Below, piece by piece: positions 1 to 9,705 of a stretch of DNA of 42,619 nt (the first letter of the stretch is position 1; the number at the start of each line of letters is the position of its first letter). The DNA is from Acidobacteriota bacterium (lineage in GTDB: Bacteria > Acidobacteriota > Aminicenantia > Aminicenantales > Saccharicenantaceae), in NCBI GenBank assembly GCA_029553365.1, contig JAKPCG010000144.1, forward strand, positions 1-42,619. Reading direction: 5' to 3'. The notes beneath the pieces are model-generated. The model did no database searches and was not told the DNA's origin. It saw nothing but the letters and a program-made list of their open reading frames with translations. The position numbers were made by a program, and so were the translations under genes.

Positions 1-1167
1 GTTGGTTTTTTCAATATCCTTCTTCGGGGAAAAATCTTTCGACGGATATCAGATCTGCTGCGCTTTGGTCTCATCGTCGCTCATATTTTTGTTCTTTATT
101 TTTTCCTGATTGATACGCATTTTATTCAAAAGCAGTTTGAAAGCTTCAAAGCCCTCCAGGGGAGTCCAACTTCTTTTATGATGAATTTCCCCCCGCTCTG
201 GTTTACCGGACTCTATGAGGTTTTACAGGGAAACCGGCAGCCCTTTTTCCGGCAGCTGGCTTTTAGAGCAATTGTAGCCCTGGTCATAGCGGTGGCTGCT
301 TTCTTTCTGATTACTCTAATTTCATACAACCGGTATCTCAAAAAAATATCACCGGAAGGAGCCAAACATTACCGGCCGTCAATTTTACGGAGGCTGGCCG
401 AGCCAGTTTTGAACCTGACTATTTTAAGACAACCGGCAGAAAGGGCCGTTTTCTGGTTTTACGGCAGTGCCCTGAGCCGCAGCCGTCTTCACCGGACCAG
501 GATTCTGTCTTATTTAGGGATTGGTTTTGGGGTGAGCCTTATTATGTTTGTCTCGACTGGTAAATTTTTCTGGAAAGCTCAAGCTGGTAATATGCTTTCC
601 CTGCCGCTGGTTCTGAGCTTCTTCCTGGTTCTGGGAATAAGAGATGCCACTAACATCCCGCTCAACCTGGAAGCTAACTGGATTTTTGAAATAACAGAAA
701 CACCCCGGCGCTGGTCTTATTTTTCAGCTCTGCGGAAAAGCATTTTTATCTTTGCCCTTATTCCGCTCTACTTCCTGCTTTTTGTTTTTTATGGTTTTAT
801 CTGGAACTGGACCACTGCTGGTATTCATTGTCTTTATGACCTGGCTCTGGCTGTTTTGCTGGTGGAAGCCCTGTTTTTTCAGCACCGGAAATTTCCCTTT
901 GCCTGTTCTTATCTTCCCGGGAAAAGTAAGCTCTATATCTTCTGGCTGGTTTATGTCCTGTTATTTCTGGGTTATATCTTTATACCGCGCTGGATCGAAC
1001 CCTATTTTCTGGCCAGGCCCTCCCGATTAGTTGGCTTTTATGGGGTCATCATTTTGATCATAGCCGGGCTCTGGCTTTATCACCGCTACTTTTTCTATAA
1101 AAAGAACGAAATATTGTATGAGGACAACCCGGAGCCAGCTTTACTCGAACTCTTCCACGCTACCTGA
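1..1167 (+). CDS. Polytopic membrane protein of unknown function, truncated at 5' window edge
   Basis: Frame 1 is open from base 1 without a stop through to TGA at 1165-1167. The translation has many hydrophobic segments (e.g. AIVALVIAVAAFFLITLI, GVIILIIAGLWLY). Confidence 0.75.
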   Translation, partial: VGFFNILLRGKIFRRISDLLRFGLIVAHIFVLYFFLIDTHFIQKQFESFKALQGSPTSFMMNFPPLWFTGLYEVLQGNRQPFFRQLAFRAIVALVIAVAAFFLITLISYNRYLKKISPEGAKHYRPSILRRLAEPVLNLTILRQPAERAVFWFYGSALSRSRLHRTRILSYLGIGFGVSLIMFVSTGKFFWKAQAGNMLSLPLVLSFFLVLGIRDATNIPLNLEANWIFEITETPRRWSYFSALRKSIFIFALIPLYFLLFVFYGFIWNWTTAGIHCLYDLALAVLLVEALFFQHRKFPFACSYLPGKSKLYIFWLVYVLLFLGYIFIPRWIEPYFLARPSRLVGFYGVIILIIAGLWLYHRYFFYKKNEILYEDNPEPALLELFHAT

Positions 1168-2361
1168 TGGGTTTTCGGCCGCCCGGGTTTCGATTTTTTC
1201 TTCCTGCTTTTTCCCTGCCAGGTTTCCTATGACCATCACCAGACACGACAGAAAAACTACCTGGAAGACCATTCCCCTGGAGAGAAAAGGAGCAAGGCCC
1301 TTTTCTTGAAGGGTGACAAATAAAAGAATGGTAATCAGGCCACGCGGTGCAAAGTATAAGACCCGGTCCAGCTCGATTCTCATCAACTTCAATAATAGCC
1401 ATCTAAGTCCAAAAATAACGGCCACTATAACCAGAGCTTTAAAAAGATCGGGGAGATTCAGCACTTCGCGCCTACTGACAGCAAAACCAAAAACAAGGAA
1501 AAAGATCGATTTGATAAGGAAAGTAAACTCAACTACCAGATCCTTAAATCTGGTTACTTCCCCAGGATTTTCCTTGATAAACATTTTTTTCAGCCAGGGA
1601 AGTGACTGTACCCTGTCATAATTATTTAAAAACAAACCAAAAAATAAGATAAAAATAAGGCCCGGCAGATGCATAATTTCTGAAACTGAATAGATCAAAA
1701 TTACCAGGAGGATAATTGGAATAAATTTAATCTCATGTTCAATTCTTTGTATGAGAAAAAACAAAAAATAGATGGAGACAGCAGAAATGATAACCGTTAT
1801 AATTAATTGAGACAGAGCGATAAAAAATATATTTCCACTAAGAGTTTGATTCCATAAAAGAAAATTAAAAAACATGATGCTGAGGATATCAGAAAAGCTG
1901 CTTTCATAAACAACGAAATTCCTGCTGGTGGTGGGCAAATGTTTTGAACTGGAGATAGCCACAGCACTGCTACTGCCAGCAAAGACTGCGGCCATCAGAA
2001 GAAGTTCTCTGAAGCTGACTTCAGGATGGGTTGACCTGAGAGCCAGAGCCAGCAGAAATGACAGGATAATAATACTGGCCAGGGCCAGGCCCAGAGTCTG
2101 GAAAAGCAGTTTCCCATGCTCTCTGTTTAATTTAATGCTCAGGGTAGCTTCCAGAACAATCAACAGCAAGCCAAGATTGCCAAGGGCTGGCAATAAGAAA
2201 AATATATCCGGGAAGGGGATTTTGAAATAAGTAATTATTTCTCTCAGAAGAAAACCGACCAGAAGTAAGATCATAACTGTCGGTACATTTATCTTTTCTG
2301 AGTAAAACTCAAAAAGATAAGCAATAAGCAGTAGAAGGCATATAGCAATTACAACTGTCAT
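1141..2361 (-). CDS. Cation:proton antiporter (CPA/NhaP-KefB-like) membrane protein
   Basis: 406-aa multi-TM protein. GSSSAVAIS and ESSFSDILSIMFF occupy the positions of the TM4/TM5 motifs of CPA antiporters. Confidence 0.8.
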   Translation of the reverse strand: MTVVIAICLLLLIAYLFEFYSEKINVPTVMILLLVGFLLREIITYFKIPFPDIFFLLPALGNLGLLLIVLEATLSIKLNREHGKLLFQTLGLALASIIILSFLLALALRSTHPEVSFRELLLMAAVFAGSSSAVAISSSKHLPTTSRNFVVYESSFSDILSIMFFNFLLWNQTLSGNIFFIALSQLIITVIISAVSIYFLFFLIQRIEHEIKFIPIILLVILIYSVSEIMHLPGLIFILFFGLFLNNYDRVQSLPWLKKMFIKENPGEVTRFKDLVVEFTFLIKSIFFLVFGFAVSRREVLNLPDLFKALVIVAVIFGLRWLLLKLMRIELDRVLYFAPRGLITILLFVTLQEKGLAPFLSRGMVFQVVFLSCLVMVIGNLAGKKQEEKIETRAAENPSGSVEEFE

Positions 2362-2420
2362 CGGCCCTTAACTTGCAGGCCGTATTTTATATCAGGCCTG
2401 TCTGCTCATCTAAAATAAAT

Positions 2421-3311
2421 TCAGCTGATTAATCCCAGTTCCTGCAGAAGAGAGTCGATTATTTTTTTAGCTTTCTCTTCCAGTGGCAGCAGGGGAGAAC
2501 GGCAGGGGCCGCCAAAAAAGCCACGCCGGTCTAATGCGTATTTAACAGACGGTATACCATAGGTTTCAGTCACCGCCCGGTTAAGCGGAATAAGCCGGTA
2601 TTGAAGCTCACGCGCTTCATCTTTCCGACCAGCTCGAAACAGCTCGTAGAGTTTGACACATAATTCCGGTGCAACGTTGGCTAAAGCCAGAATAGCACCC
2701 GAAGCGCCCAGCTCCAGAGCTGAATAAAAAACACTGCCTGAGCCCGTAAAATAAAAGAACTCAGCCGGGACTTTCTTGATGACCTCCCCCAGAAAAGCAA
2801 TGTTGCCCCCGCTTTCTTTAAGGCCAATGATATTTTGATGGCTGGAAAGCTCCACCACCAGTTCGAGCGGCAGGGAAATCTGTGTGTTCTGGGGAATATT
2901 ATAGAGAATGACCGGAATCTTAACACCGTCAGCTACCCTGAGATAAAAATCCCGGAGGGCTTCATAATTCATTTTTGCCTTGTAATAAGAAGGCGGCCTG
3001 ACCAGAGCGGCCTCCGCCCCGACTTCCGCCAGGCGATTGGTGAATTTTATCGTCCACTCAGCCGATTCCCTGGCTGTCCCGGCAATAATAACTTTCCCGC
3101 TAGCTGCAGATTTTTTTGCTTCGCTTACCAGTGCTTCCGATTCTTCATCATCAAGAAAAGCTGCTTCGCCGGTTGAGCCGAGGATAACATAGCCCGTCAG
3201 ACCAGTTTTATTAAACTTTTCAATATTTTCCCTGAATATTTCCGTCGAAACCTTGCCATTAACATAAGGCGTGGTGAGTGCAGCGTAAACACCTTTTGAA
3301 ATATTACCCAT
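2421..3311 (-). CDS. Dihydrodipicolinate synthase / N-acetylneuraminate lyase family aldolase
   Basis: GSTGEAAFL, LYNIPQNT and the Schiff-base lysine motif IIGLKESGG are characteristic of the DapA/NanA family. Confidence 0.9.
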   Translation of the reverse strand: MGNISKGVYAALTTPYVNGKVSTEIFRENIEKFNKTGLTGYVILGSTGEAAFLDDEESEALVSEAKKSAASGKVIIAGTARESAEWTIKFTNRLAEVGAEAALVRPPSYYKAKMNYEALRDFYLRVADGVKIPVILYNIPQNTQISLPLELVVELSSHQNIIGLKESGGNIAFLGEVIKKVPAEFFYFTGSGSVFYSALELGASGAILALANVAPELCVKLYELFRAGRKDEARELQYRLIPLNRAVTETYGIPSVKYALDRRGFFGGPCRSPLLPLEEKAKKIIDSLLQELGLIS

Positions 3312-3313
3312 GG

Positions 3314-3700
3314 TTAATTCTCCTTTTCAGACTTTTTAGCGATCATTTTCAATCTTCTCGCTTCAATTTCTCTTAATGTTTCTTCTCCCAGGCCAAAGTA
3401 ATGCCCGATTTCATGCAGGAGCACTTCTTCGATCTTTTCTCTGACTGCGTCTTCACTGGCACCGAGACTTTCAATAGGAACCTTATACAATACTATAACA
3501 TCGGGCGGTACATTGCCATAATAAGAACCGCGGTGATTCAGCGGAACACCGTGGTAGAGCCCCAGCAGATTCTGCCCCGGTGGGGGATAATCCTCAACCA
3601 GAATGGCCACATTTTTTATCTGCTTAAGATACTTTCTGGGTATAGCTTTCATCGCTTCCTGGACAAGTTGCTGAAATCTATCTCTGGTGAGCTTCATCAC
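3314..3700 (-). CDS. Small metallopeptidase family protein (zincin-like, HExxH)
   Basis: EVLLHEIGHYFGLGEE contains HExxHxxGLGE. About 128 aa, typical of the minimal-MMP-like family. Lies 2 nt from the DapA-like gene. Confidence 0.85.
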   Translation of the reverse strand: MMKLTRDRFQQLVQEAMKAIPRKYLKQIKNVAILVEDYPPPGQNLLGLYHGVPLNHRGSYYGNVPPDVIVLYKVPIESLGASEDAVREKIEEVLLHEIGHYFGLGEETLREIEARRLKMIAKKSEKEN

Positions 3701-4066
3701 GTCACTTTCTTTTGACCACTAAACTATTAACTAAACTATTATAAATGCAAAAAATTAAATGGCAATTACCAGCCGCCGCAAAAATTTTGATTGAACGCAG
3801 GTTGAAAAGTCGCACTCCCTTCCCAAGCACTCGTTTCCATCAGGCATAAAACAATGGAACTCCATCACCTGATCAGTGATAAGGGAGACTTCCCTGGCTG
3901 GATACTCCTTATTGCCATGTCAATTAAAGGGCTACCTGGCCGAATAGCCAAGGCGAAGGTTGAAAACACCGGATACTGATTCCATCTGGTTGAAAAGGTA
4001 GTGGTGAGCTTATGGCTAGCAGGCCTTTGCACCATCTCATTAACTATCTGGTTAAGAAGAAGGCCG

Positions 4067-4633
4067 TTATTTCTCAATACCCTTCCTGGCTCTAACTCCC
4101 TTATCATAATAGTGCTTCCGGCAAACCATTTCTGTCACCAGATCAGCCCGGTCTATAACTGACTGAGGAGCATATCTTCCGGTCAGAACGATTTCGACAC
4201 CTTCCGGTTTCCGGTCAAGAAACTTCTGTATTTCTTCTTCTTTGATTAACCCCAGATTCAGGGCCACGTTTATTTCGTCGAGGATGACAATTTGATACTC
4301 CCCGCCGAGCATTGCTTTCAGGCATTTTTTGAGGCCCTCTGCTGCCAGCCGATAATCTTCTTCCTCAAAATTCTCAGTCACCTTGATAAATTTCTTTCGG
4401 CCGAATTGTTCAATGGTGACCAGTGGCTGAAGTTTTCTGGCTGCCTGCAGTTCCCCGCTCGGCTGCCCCTTCAAAAATTGACCGATATAACTCCTGAAGC
4501 CATGGCCAGCTGCCCTGAAAGCCAGACCCAGGGCAGCCGTTGTCTTGCCCTTACCATCTCCCGTATAAACTTCAACCAGGCCTTTAAACTCGTCTGGCTT
4601 TTCTTTTGAGCTGTTTTGCTTTTGGTTAGTCAT
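4067..4633 (-). CDS. cobO: Cob(I)yrinic acid a,c-diamide adenosyltransferase (CobO/BtuR type)
   Basis: VYTGDGKGKTTAALGLAFRAAGHG P-loop, IVILDEINVALNLGLI and VEIVLTGRYAP are CobO hallmarks. Confidence 0.93.
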   Translation of the reverse strand: MTNQKQNSSKEKPDEFKGLVEVYTGDGKGKTTAALGLAFRAAGHGFRSYIGQFLKGQPSGELQAARKLQPLVTIEQFGRKKFIKVTENFEEEDYRLAAEGLKKCLKAMLGGEYQIVILDEINVALNLGLIKEEEIQKFLDRKPEGVEIVLTGRYAPQSVIDRADLVTEMVCRKHYYDKGVRARKGIEK

Positions 4634-4864
4634 GGCTTTTTATCCTTATCTGGCAGATAGGCGTGGTATAGAGTTAAACTATAGGCAAAGATTAGGCTTG
4701 AGTCAAATTTTAATCGTATGTTATAAGTAAAAGATAAGCGTCGAGAGCAGCGTTCAAGAAGCTGGCTGGAAATTTTTGCCAGGCCTGAGAATCCGGTCTG
4801 AATAAAATGGCTAAAGTGAGGAAAGCCAAAACTGGATCTGATCAAAAAAATAAGTGGAGAATAG

Positions 4865-5851
4865 ATGAAAAAAATAGATAAATCCTTGATTGAAGAAGCC
4901 AGCCAGCGCCTCAGACCTTACGTGGTCCATACAGATCTGACTTTTTCTCCCCGTCTCTGGTCTGAACTGGGCTGCCAGCTTTATTTTAAGTGGGAAAACC
5001 ATCAGCCAACTGGTTCTTTTAAAATCAGGGGTGCGGCTTCTAAGATTCTGGCTAACCTTGAAGACTGCCGCCGGTGGGGTGTGGTAGCCGCCTCGACCGG
5101 CAATCATGGGGCGGCCACTGCCTATATTTGCCAGGAGGAAGGGCTGGAACTGACTCTTTTTGTCCCGGCCACTATTGCTCCCTTTAAGCGCCAGAAACTC
5201 GAGAGAACTGGAGCGAAGCTAATTTTAGTTGATGGTCCCTGTGAGCAGGCCGAGTTGGAAGCCCGTCAGACAGCAGAAGTTAATCATCAGGTCTTTGTTT
5301 CTCCTTACAATGACGAACTGGTCATTGCCGGACAGGGCACCTGTGGCCTGGAAATATTTGAGGACTGGCCAGAGGTGGAAGAGGTAGTTGTGCCCGTGGG
5401 GGGAGGCGGCCTTATTGCGGGCCTGGCCGTTTATTTAAAAGAGAGTAAACCCGCTATAAAGATAACTGGCGTTGAGCCTGAAAACTCAGCCTTTATAAAG
5501 CACTCCTTGAGCCTGGGTTACCTGAGTAATGATTTTCCGGAAAAACCGACTATCGCCGAGGCTGTGGCCGGCGGTCTGGAGCCAGGTTCTATGACCTTCG
5601 ATCTCGTCAGGCATTATGTTGATGGCTGGCTGACAGTTTTAGAAGAACATATTGTGCAGGCAATGAAAATTCTTTATGAGCATCATCAAGAAGTAGTGGA
5701 AGGAGCCGGAGCTTTGTCTCTGGCTGCCCTGCTGGCCTATCCTGAACTCTTTACCGGTAAAAGGGTTGTTGGCCTGGTATCGGGTGGAAATATCCAGCTT
5801 TCTCGCTGGCAGGAGTTGGTCGGTGCGAATAAGCCCTTATCTGAAAAATAA
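4865..5851 (+). CDS. PLP-dependent threonine/serine dehydratase family protein
   Basis: KWENHQPTGSFKIRGA (PLP lysine), STGNHGAATAY and VPVGGGGLIAGLA motifs. Confidence 0.92.
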   Translation: MKKIDKSLIEEASQRLRPYVVHTDLTFSPRLWSELGCQLYFKWENHQPTGSFKIRGAASKILANLEDCRRWGVVAASTGNHGAATAYICQEEGLELTLFVPATIAPFKRQKLERTGAKLILVDGPCEQAELEARQTAEVNHQVFVSPYNDELVIAGQGTCGLEIFEDWPEVEEVVVPVGGGGLIAGLAVYLKESKPAIKITGVEPENSAFIKHSLSLGYLSNDFPEKPTIAEAVAGGLEPGSMTFDLVRHYVDGWLTVLEEHIVQAMKILYEHHQEVVEGAGALSLAALLAYPELFTGKRVVGLVSGGNIQLSRWQELVGANKPLSEK

Positions 5852-5922
5852 CTGAATAAAAAATGTTTCAGATAAATAGGTATCTGATGAGAAAAAATCT
5901 TAATCCTGAGCGTCATTCTTCT

Positions 5923-6951
5923 ATGAAAATTATCCTGGTGCTGATCTGCTTGTTTCTGACTATGACCGGTTGTCAGAAAGAACAGTTAAAAGAAGGACAA
6001 TCCCTGGTCAGCTACCGCCTGGGTGTTCTTCTCGCCTATGATTCACCGTCAGCCAGGGAAGTCTTTCAGTCAATGAACAGAAAGCTTCTTGAATATCAGC
6101 AAGGAAGACAGGAAATAATCAGTATGGAATTGAAAGAGGCTCATGGCGATGTCTCCATTTTACCTGATCAAGCCAGAAAGCTGGCCCCGCAGGTTGATTT
6201 AATTGTGGCTATCTCCACTCCAGCTCTGCAAGCAGCGATGATTGAAACCAGGAATATACCAATTGTTTTTTCCTCGGTAGCTAATCCTTATATTATCAAG
6301 GCAGGAAGAACAGCTGTTGACCATGACCCACGGATTACCGGGGTTTGTTCCACCGCTCCTATCAAGCAGGTCATCGAACTTATCCACCAGGTAAAGCCGG
6401 AGGTCAGAAAGATTGGCACCATCTGGACACCTTCTGAGATAAACTCTGAATATTATCTGGAATTAATGGAAGAAGCCGCGGCCGAATATGGTCTGGAAGT
6501 GATGGTTCAACCAATTTCTGCTGCCCAGGACCTGGTTCAGGCTGTCCAGACCCTGGTCAGACAGCGGGTGGAAGTTTTATTTCCTGTTTCGGATAATACG
6601 ATTAATGCTAATTTTGATTTAATAGGTGAACTGGCTGAGGCCAATAGAATTCCGCTTTTTGCTGCCTTTTCGACTGGAGCTGAATTCGGGGCCTGCGCCT
6701 CCATGGGTTTTGATTTCAGCGATATCGGGATAAAGACAGCCGAACTGGTTATCAGGATTAAGGAAGGTGAAAGTCCGGCCCGCATTCCATTCCAGTATAT
6801 TGATCGGGTGAGATTCTTTATCAATGAAGAGGCTGCTCAAAAACAGGGGATAAAATTTCCCGAAAAAATTATTAAAAGAGCCGATCGTCTCGTATTAACC
6901 CAGCCCAGGCGAGAGATTCCATCCCTGGCGGGAATAGGAAGTGCAGAATGA
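5923..6951 (+). CDS. ABC transporter substrate-binding lipoprotein (TrpX/PF04392-like)
   Basis: The internal ATG at 5923 gives a lipoprotein signal, MKIILVLICLFLTMTGCQ. Body motifs include VAISTPALQAAM, IPIVFSSVANP and IGTIWTPSEINSE. The ORF track starts at 5863. Confidence 0.85.
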   Translation: MKIILVLICLFLTMTGCQKEQLKEGQSLVSYRLGVLLAYDSPSAREVFQSMNRKLLEYQQGRQEIISMELKEAHGDVSILPDQARKLAPQVDLIVAISTPALQAAMIETRNIPIVFSSVANPYIIKAGRTAVDHDPRITGVCSTAPIKQVIELIHQVKPEVRKIGTIWTPSEINSEYYLELMEEAAAEYGLEVMVQPISAAQDLVQAVQTLVRQRVEVLFPVSDNTINANFDLIGELAEANRIPLFAAFSTGAEFGACASMGFDFSDIGIKTAELVIRIKEGESPARIPFQYIDRVRFFINEEAAQKQGIKFPEKIIKRADRLVLTQPRREIPSLAGIGSAE

Positions 6952-9293
6952 AAATAAAAAGAATTATAGGACAGGTCTTTCTCTCGTTTTTGTTTCTGGT
7001 TCTGGGTCTGGCGGCCGGACTTTATTTTATACTATCTTCTTCCCGGCCCAAAACTCGAGACAGCCTGGTCATTGAGGGGCTCCAGGCCGAAGTGTCGGTT
7101 ACCTGGGATCGGTGGGGCGGGCCTCACCTTAAAGCTCAAAGTGAGGAAGACCTCTTTCTGGCTGCCGGCTATATCCAGGCCAGAGAACGGCTGTGGCAGA
7201 TGGAGCTGTTCAGGCGTCTGGCTGAGGGCCGTCTGTCAGAAATCGTGGGGGAGGCGGGCCTGAATTATGACCTGCGGAGCCGGGTCCTGGGGCTGCCACT
7301 GGCTATTGATCGCGACCTGGAAAAACTGCCCGAAAAGATGAAGATGGTTTTTTCAGCTTATGCCAGGGGAGTCAATGCTTATATCCGCCAGAAAAAATGG
7401 GATTGGCCACCTGAGTTTATTTTGCTCCGCTTCAGGCCGGAGCCCTGGACGGTTAAAGACAGCCTGTCTATAAAACATCTTCTGGCTATGTACCTGGCAG
7501 CGGATTATACCTCAGAGCTGGCCAGAATAAACCTGATCAGAAAGGCCGGGCCGAAGGCGGTTGAACTGCTTGAACCTGGACTGGATTTTCTACCCGATCC
7601 AGAAGTCAAACTGGACGTTCTTAATTTCGGTCTGGCGGAACTTATAGATCAACCTGGGGCCGGTTCCAATAACTGGGTCATCGCTGGCAATCGCACTGCT
7701 ACCGGCCAGCCTTTTCTGGCTAATGACCCTCATCTTATGATCAATGTGCCGCCGATCTGGCTGGAAATGGAGCTGGAATGCCAGGAATTTAAAGTCAGTG
7801 GTCTGACTATCCCTGGCGTCCCGTTGGTGATTATCGGTCATAACCAGCATCTGGCCTGGGGTATAACTAATTCTTATGTTGATGTCCAGGACCTCTATAT
7901 TGAAAACATTAACTGGGAGAAAAAGTCCTACCTTCGGCTGAATGAATGGAGATCTCTAACTGAAAGAGATGAAATCATTAAAATCAGAGGGGAAAAGGAT
8001 CCAAAGATAATAACCGTTAGCTGGACAGAAGAAGGGCCGATTCTTAATCCTTTTCTCTTGAATTGCGAACTACCTATTTCTCTGCGCTGGACTCTATATG
8101 AAGGTGATCGGACAGCCGAGGGCTTGTATTTGATTAATACAGCCAGCGATTGGTCCGATTTTTCCCGGGGGGCAGAACTTTTTGATAATCCTTCTCAAAA
8201 TTTTGTTTATGCTGATACAGCCGGGAATATTGGCTATTATCTGTCCGGGAAGATTCCAATCAGATCTAAAGAAAGTGCGGTTTATCCTTATCCTGGCTGG
8301 CGGGAGGCCAGTAACTGGACCGGTTATTTAAGGCCTGAAGATAAGCCGAATATTTATAATCCACCATCGGGCCTGATTGTGACTGCTAATAACAATATTA
8401 TGCCTGAAAATTATTCTCATTATCTGGGTTTTGACTGGATATCACCTGATCGAAAAAATAGAATCGAAGAATTGCTTCAGGCTAAGAGCCAGAACTCACT
8501 CCAGGATATGACGATCATTCAAAATGATGTCTTCTCCAGGCGGGCAACCAGGCTAAAAAGGGTCCTGAGCGAGATTAAAATGAGTGATTTGGCGGCAGAA
8601 GAAGCCAGGCAAATCCTGCTCCAGTGGTCGGGTGAGGTAAAAGAGGGGCTGGCTTCGGCTATCTATGAAGTTTATTGGAAAAAACTGGAAGAACTGACTT
8701 TTAGCGATGATTTCAGCTTCTATTATCAGGATCTTATCAGATACCTGGAGAGTCGGCAGGCCGGGCTGGAAAGAATCCTTGACCAACCAGACTCCACCTG
8801 GTTTGATCGAAGTGAAACACCGGCCAAAGAAACCAGAGATGAAATAATGGAAAAAGCCATGCTGGAAACTTTAAAGGATTTGACCAGAATATTTGGTAAA
8901 AATAAGGAAAAGTGGGACTGGGCCAGACTTCATAGCCTGAGTTATAAACATGTTCTGGGACAAAAATGGTATTTAAGCTTTTTAAACATTGGCCGTTATC
9001 CGATGATTGGTGATGGCCAGACAGTCAGGGCCAGTCATAGTGGGCTTGACTATAAAACGGTGGCTGGAGTCTCCAGCCGGCTGGTTTTTGATTTAGGCAA
9101 TTTTGACCGTTCTCTCTCGGTTTTAACCTCAGGCGAAAATGGTCATTTTCTAAGTCCTCATTATAATGACCAGGTTTCTCTTTACCTTAATAGCCTTTAT
9201 CACCAGCTCTGCTTTTCTGACGGGGCCACAGATGAGGTTAAAGAAAGCCTGACCAGATTGGTTCCAAAAATCAACCGGACCAGGAAAACTTAG
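6948..9293 (+). CDS. Penicillin acylase family (Ntn-hydrolase) protein, membrane/exported
   Basis: AGYIQARERLWQMELFRR, GSNNWVIAGNRTATGQPFLANDPHL (N-terminal nucleophile Ser about codon 240), VPLVIIGHNQHLAWGITN. Start overlaps the upstream stop (ATGA). Confidence 0.93.
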   Translation: MKIKRIIGQVFLSFLFLVLGLAAGLYFILSSSRPKTRDSLVIEGLQAEVSVTWDRWGGPHLKAQSEEDLFLAAGYIQARERLWQMELFRRLAEGRLSEIVGEAGLNYDLRSRVLGLPLAIDRDLEKLPEKMKMVFSAYARGVNAYIRQKKWDWPPEFILLRFRPEPWTVKDSLSIKHLLAMYLAADYTSELARINLIRKAGPKAVELLEPGLDFLPDPEVKLDVLNFGLAELIDQPGAGSNNWVIAGNRTATGQPFLANDPHLMINVPPIWLEMELECQEFKVSGLTIPGVPLVIIGHNQHLAWGITNSYVDVQDLYIENINWEKKSYLRLNEWRSLTERDEIIKIRGEKDPKIITVSWTEEGPILNPFLLNCELPISLRWTLYEGDRTAEGLYLINTASDWSDFSRGAELFDNPSQNFVYADTAGNIGYYLSGKIPIRSKESAVYPYPGWREASNWTGYLRPEDKPNIYNPPSGLIVTANNNIMPENYSHYLGFDWISPDRKNRIEELLQAKSQNSLQDMTIIQNDVFSRRATRLKRVLSEIKMSDLAAEEARQILLQWSGEVKEGLASAIYEVYWKKLEELTFSDDFSFYYQDLIRYLESRQAGLERILDQPDSTWFDRSETPAKETRDEIMEKAMLETLKDLTRIFGKNKEKWDWARLHSLSYKHVLGQKWYLSFLNIGRYPMIGDGQTVRASHSGLDYKTVAGVSSRLVFDLGNFDRSLSVLTSGENGHFLSPHYNDQVSLYLNSLYHQLCFSDGATDEVKESLTRLVPKINRTRKT

Positions 9294-9407
9294 GTATATA
9301 AATCTTCGAACTGTTTTTAGCCGTAAATCATAATTAGTAAATAGAGGAAGCACTCTAACATCTTTCAGCTCTTATTTTTTATGGTTGTAGTATGTTAAAA
9401 TCTTGTC

Positions 9408-9692
9408 ATGAAAGCCAGGTTGCATGCTTATATTTCCGGTCGGGTCCAGGGAGTTGGGTTCCGTTTTTTGGCTCAGCATGTGGCCAGGATGCTGGGGTTA
9501 ACTGGCTGGGTACGAAACCTGTATGATGGCCGGGTGGAAGTCGTGGCAGAAGGTGAACGTGAACAGCTGGAACAATTCCTGGCCGAATTAAGGAAGGGGC
9601 CAAGAATGGCCAGGATAGAAAAGGTAGAGGTTTTCTGGGAAGAATACAGGGGAGAGTTTTCTGAGTTTTCAGTTGAATTCTCAGGTTATTGA
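9408..9692 (+). CDS. acyP: Acylphosphatase
   Basis: [41 protein letters not shown] is a canonical acylphosphatase sequence. Confidence 0.95.
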   Translation: MKARLHAYISGRVQGVGFRFLAQHVARMLGLTGWVRNLYDGRVEVVAEGEREQLEQFLAELRKGPRMARIEKVEVFWEEYRGEFSEFSVEFSGY

Positions 9693-9705
9693 CCGTCGAT
9701 TTTTA

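Noticed and set aside
3742-4066. Possible cobalamin riboswitch near cobO
   Set aside because: Lies downstream of cobO and no B12 box could be recognised on either strand.
3865-4107. 80-aa minus-strand ORF between metallopeptidase and cobO
   Set aside because: Overlaps the cobO 3' end, has no family signature or ribosome-binding site, and composition is not protein-like. The region is reported as unexplained instead.
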